Source: Fimbriiglobus sp. (lineage in GTDB: Bacteria > Planctomycetota > Planctomycetia > Gemmatales > Gemmataceae). From it: a DNA stretch of 6,946 nucleotides. The notes beneath the pieces were generated by a model. It saw nothing but the letters and a program-made list of their open reading frames with translations. It was not told the origin of the DNA and made no database searches. The stretch is taken from the NCBI GenBank assembly GCA_025352585.1, contig JANXTD010000017.1, positions 1 to 6,946 on the forward strand, read 5' to 3'. Shown here piece by piece: positions 6,463-6,946 of this stretch. The position numbers and the translations under genes were made by a program. The first letter of the stretch is position 1. Each line of letters starts with the position of its first letter.

Positions 6463-6646
6463 GTTCCGTGGCTCCGCCGCAGGCGCGTCTTGTTAGCCCG
6501 ACGCGCGAACGAGGGTCGAAGCGGGCGAGAGCAAAGTTGAATGGCGACGATAGTACGGTCACCAATCATCGACATTGTCCTCGCCCGTTTCGACCCTCGC
6601 TCGCGCGTCGGGCTAACAAGACGCGCCTGCGGCGGAGCTTCGGAAC
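6463..6646. repeat. Large intergenic palindromic element, copy 2 (59-bp core arms, 50-bp spacer)
   Basis: The left core arm 6471-6529 (GCTCCGCCGCAGGCGCGTCT...) is the reverse complement of the right core arm 6580-6638 at 57 of 59 positions. Outside a 2-bp mismatch, GTTCCG (6463-6468) also pairs with CGGAAC (6641-6646), giving 66-67-bp arms. It belongs to the same family as 3262-3433: arms ~95% alike, spacer essentially unrelated. It begins 8 nt after the pepT stop and ends just before the tRNA promoter. The arms translate to FRPSLARRANKTRLRRS-type spurious peptides. It is a candidate 3'-end hairpin of the pepT operon; no T-run follows. Confidence 0.92.
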
Positions 6647-6661
6647 TGTCTCCCCGCTGGC

Positions 6662-6689
6662 TTGCCAAGCCGCGGCGTGGCGTTATAAT
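6662..6689 (+). promoter_or_regulatory. Sigma70-type promoter of tRNA-Arg
   Basis: The -35 box TTGCCA (6662-6667; 5 of 6 to TTGACA) and the perfect -10 box TATAAT (6684-6689) are 16 bp apart. The -10 is followed by the GC-rich CGGGGTG, as in stringently controlled stable-RNA promoters. The predicted start, about 6695-6698, leaves a ~10-nt 5' leader before the mature tRNA. The AT-rich -10 stands out in this GC-rich DNA. Confidence 0.8.
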
Positions 6690-6707
6690 CGGGGTGTCGA
6701 TTGGGCC

Positions 6708-6781
6708 GTCTCCGTAGCTCAACTGGATAGAGTGTCGCCCTCCGAAGGCGAAGGTTAGTGGTTCAAATCCACTCGGGGATA
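6708..6781 (+). tRNA. tRNA-Arg, anticodon CCG
   Basis: A full cloverleaf can be folded by hand. The acceptor is GTCTCCG (6708-6714) with CGGGGAT (6774-6780), including G1-U72 and U4-G69 wobbles, plus discriminator A 6781. The D arm is GCTC/GAGT with loop AACTGGATA. The anticodon arm is TCGCC/GGCGA with loop CTCCGAA, so the anticodon CCG (6742-6744) reads CGG. The variable loop is AGGTT. The T arm is AGTGG/CCACT with loop TTCAAAT. The 3' CCA is not encoded (CTC follows), so a CCA-adding enzyme is needed. CGG is a frequent Arg codon in GC-rich genomes, which fits this genome. Its own promoter and terminator make it a single-gene unit. Confidence 0.96.
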
Positions 6782-6785
6782 CTCG

Positions 6786-6833
6786 GCGGGCGGCGGCACT
6801 TCCTCACCGAAGTCCCGCCGCCCGCTCACTTTT
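6786..6833 (+). terminator. Intrinsic terminator of tRNA-Arg
   Basis: GCGGGCGGCGG (6786-6796) pairs perfectly over 11 bp with CCGCCGCCCGC (6815-6825). After one C-C mismatch, ACTTC (6798-6802) pairs with GAAGT (6809-6813) around the loop CTCACC. The sequence TCACTTTT follows, with its T-run at 6830-6833. It begins 5 nt after the tRNA 3' end. Confidence 0.88.
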
Positions 6834-6910
6834 GCACTCCCGACCCGCCGGGCGATTGCGGCCTTTCGCTGAACCGGCACCGCCCGCCCAACCGATCTCA
6901 CCGTTAGGAA

Positions 6911-6945
6911 CCGCGCCACCGGACCCCCACTCGGGCCTGGCGCGG
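6911..6945. other. GC-rich hairpin at the right window edge
   Basis: CCGCGCCA (6911-6918) pairs perfectly with TGGCGCGG (6938-6945), with possible GG/CC and CC/GG pairs inside. It may be a terminator or the stem of another intergenic element; the flank lies outside the window. I see no convincing gene between the tRNA terminator and this hairpin (6834-6910). Confidence 0.4.
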
Positions 6946-6946
6946 G

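Noticed and set aside
3262..6646. CRISPR or tandem repeat array
   Set aside because: Only two copies, ~3.2 kb apart, each an inverted repeat with an unrelated central spacer; no regular short spacing and no cas genes.
6468..6758. Short + frame reading through copy 2 of the palindrome into the tRNA
   Set aside because: It overlaps the palindrome, the tRNA promoter and the tRNA itself. The LARRANKTRLRRS part is a by-product of the repeat, as in copy 1.
6708..6946. Integration (att) site at the tRNA-Arg 3' end
   Set aside because: No repeat of the tRNA 3' end and no integrase seen in the window.

Overview
The window looks like a planctomycete chromosome, most likely from the Gemmataceae (Gemmata/Urbifossiella/Fimbriiglobus-type). 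This is inferred from the very high G+C, a PATR plus FG-GAP surface-protein architecture ending in a GGVFVG-type C-terminus, and large intergenic palindromes that translate to spurious LARRANKSRLRRS-like peptides. No taxonomic search was possible. Every gene I accept is on the + strand.

Layout. (1) 1-1836: the 3' part of a secreted or surface beta-rich protein, with one autotransporter-associated repeat, a proline-rich linker and five FG-GAP/EF-hand-like repeats. Its 5' end is abnormal. The first ~130 bases are less G+C-rich and look coding in a different frame (+2), so there may be a frameshift or rearrangement junction near 110-140. A hairpin follows the stop. (2) 1944-2954: a Rieske [2Fe-2S] non-heme iron oxygenase with Glu in the position of the usual bridging Asp. 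(3) 2998-3225: a 75-aa charged, helical protein of unknown function. A hairpin and then a 58-bp-armed palindrome (3262-3433) follow it. (4) 3485-6454: a tight three-gene operon. It holds a crotonase-family protein with an apparently decayed 3-hydroxyacyl-CoA dehydrogenase-like tail, endonuclease III (nth, overlapping by GTGA), and peptidase T (pepT, 7 nt later). (5) 6463-6646: a second copy of the same palindrome family. (6) 6662-6833: a complete tRNA-Arg(CCG) unit with consensus-like promoter, tRNA body and intrinsic terminator. The window ends in another GC-rich hairpin.

How the genes fit together. nth, pepT and the crotonase-like gene appear co-transcribed and translationally coupled but have no obvious common pathway, and the two palindromes bracket this operon closely. 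The best candidate for something under-described is the palindrome family. The two copies differ in sequence, but two of the differences are mirrored in the opposite arm of the same copy, so each element keeps its base pairing. I see no convincing new defence system, CRISPR array, prophage or transposase.
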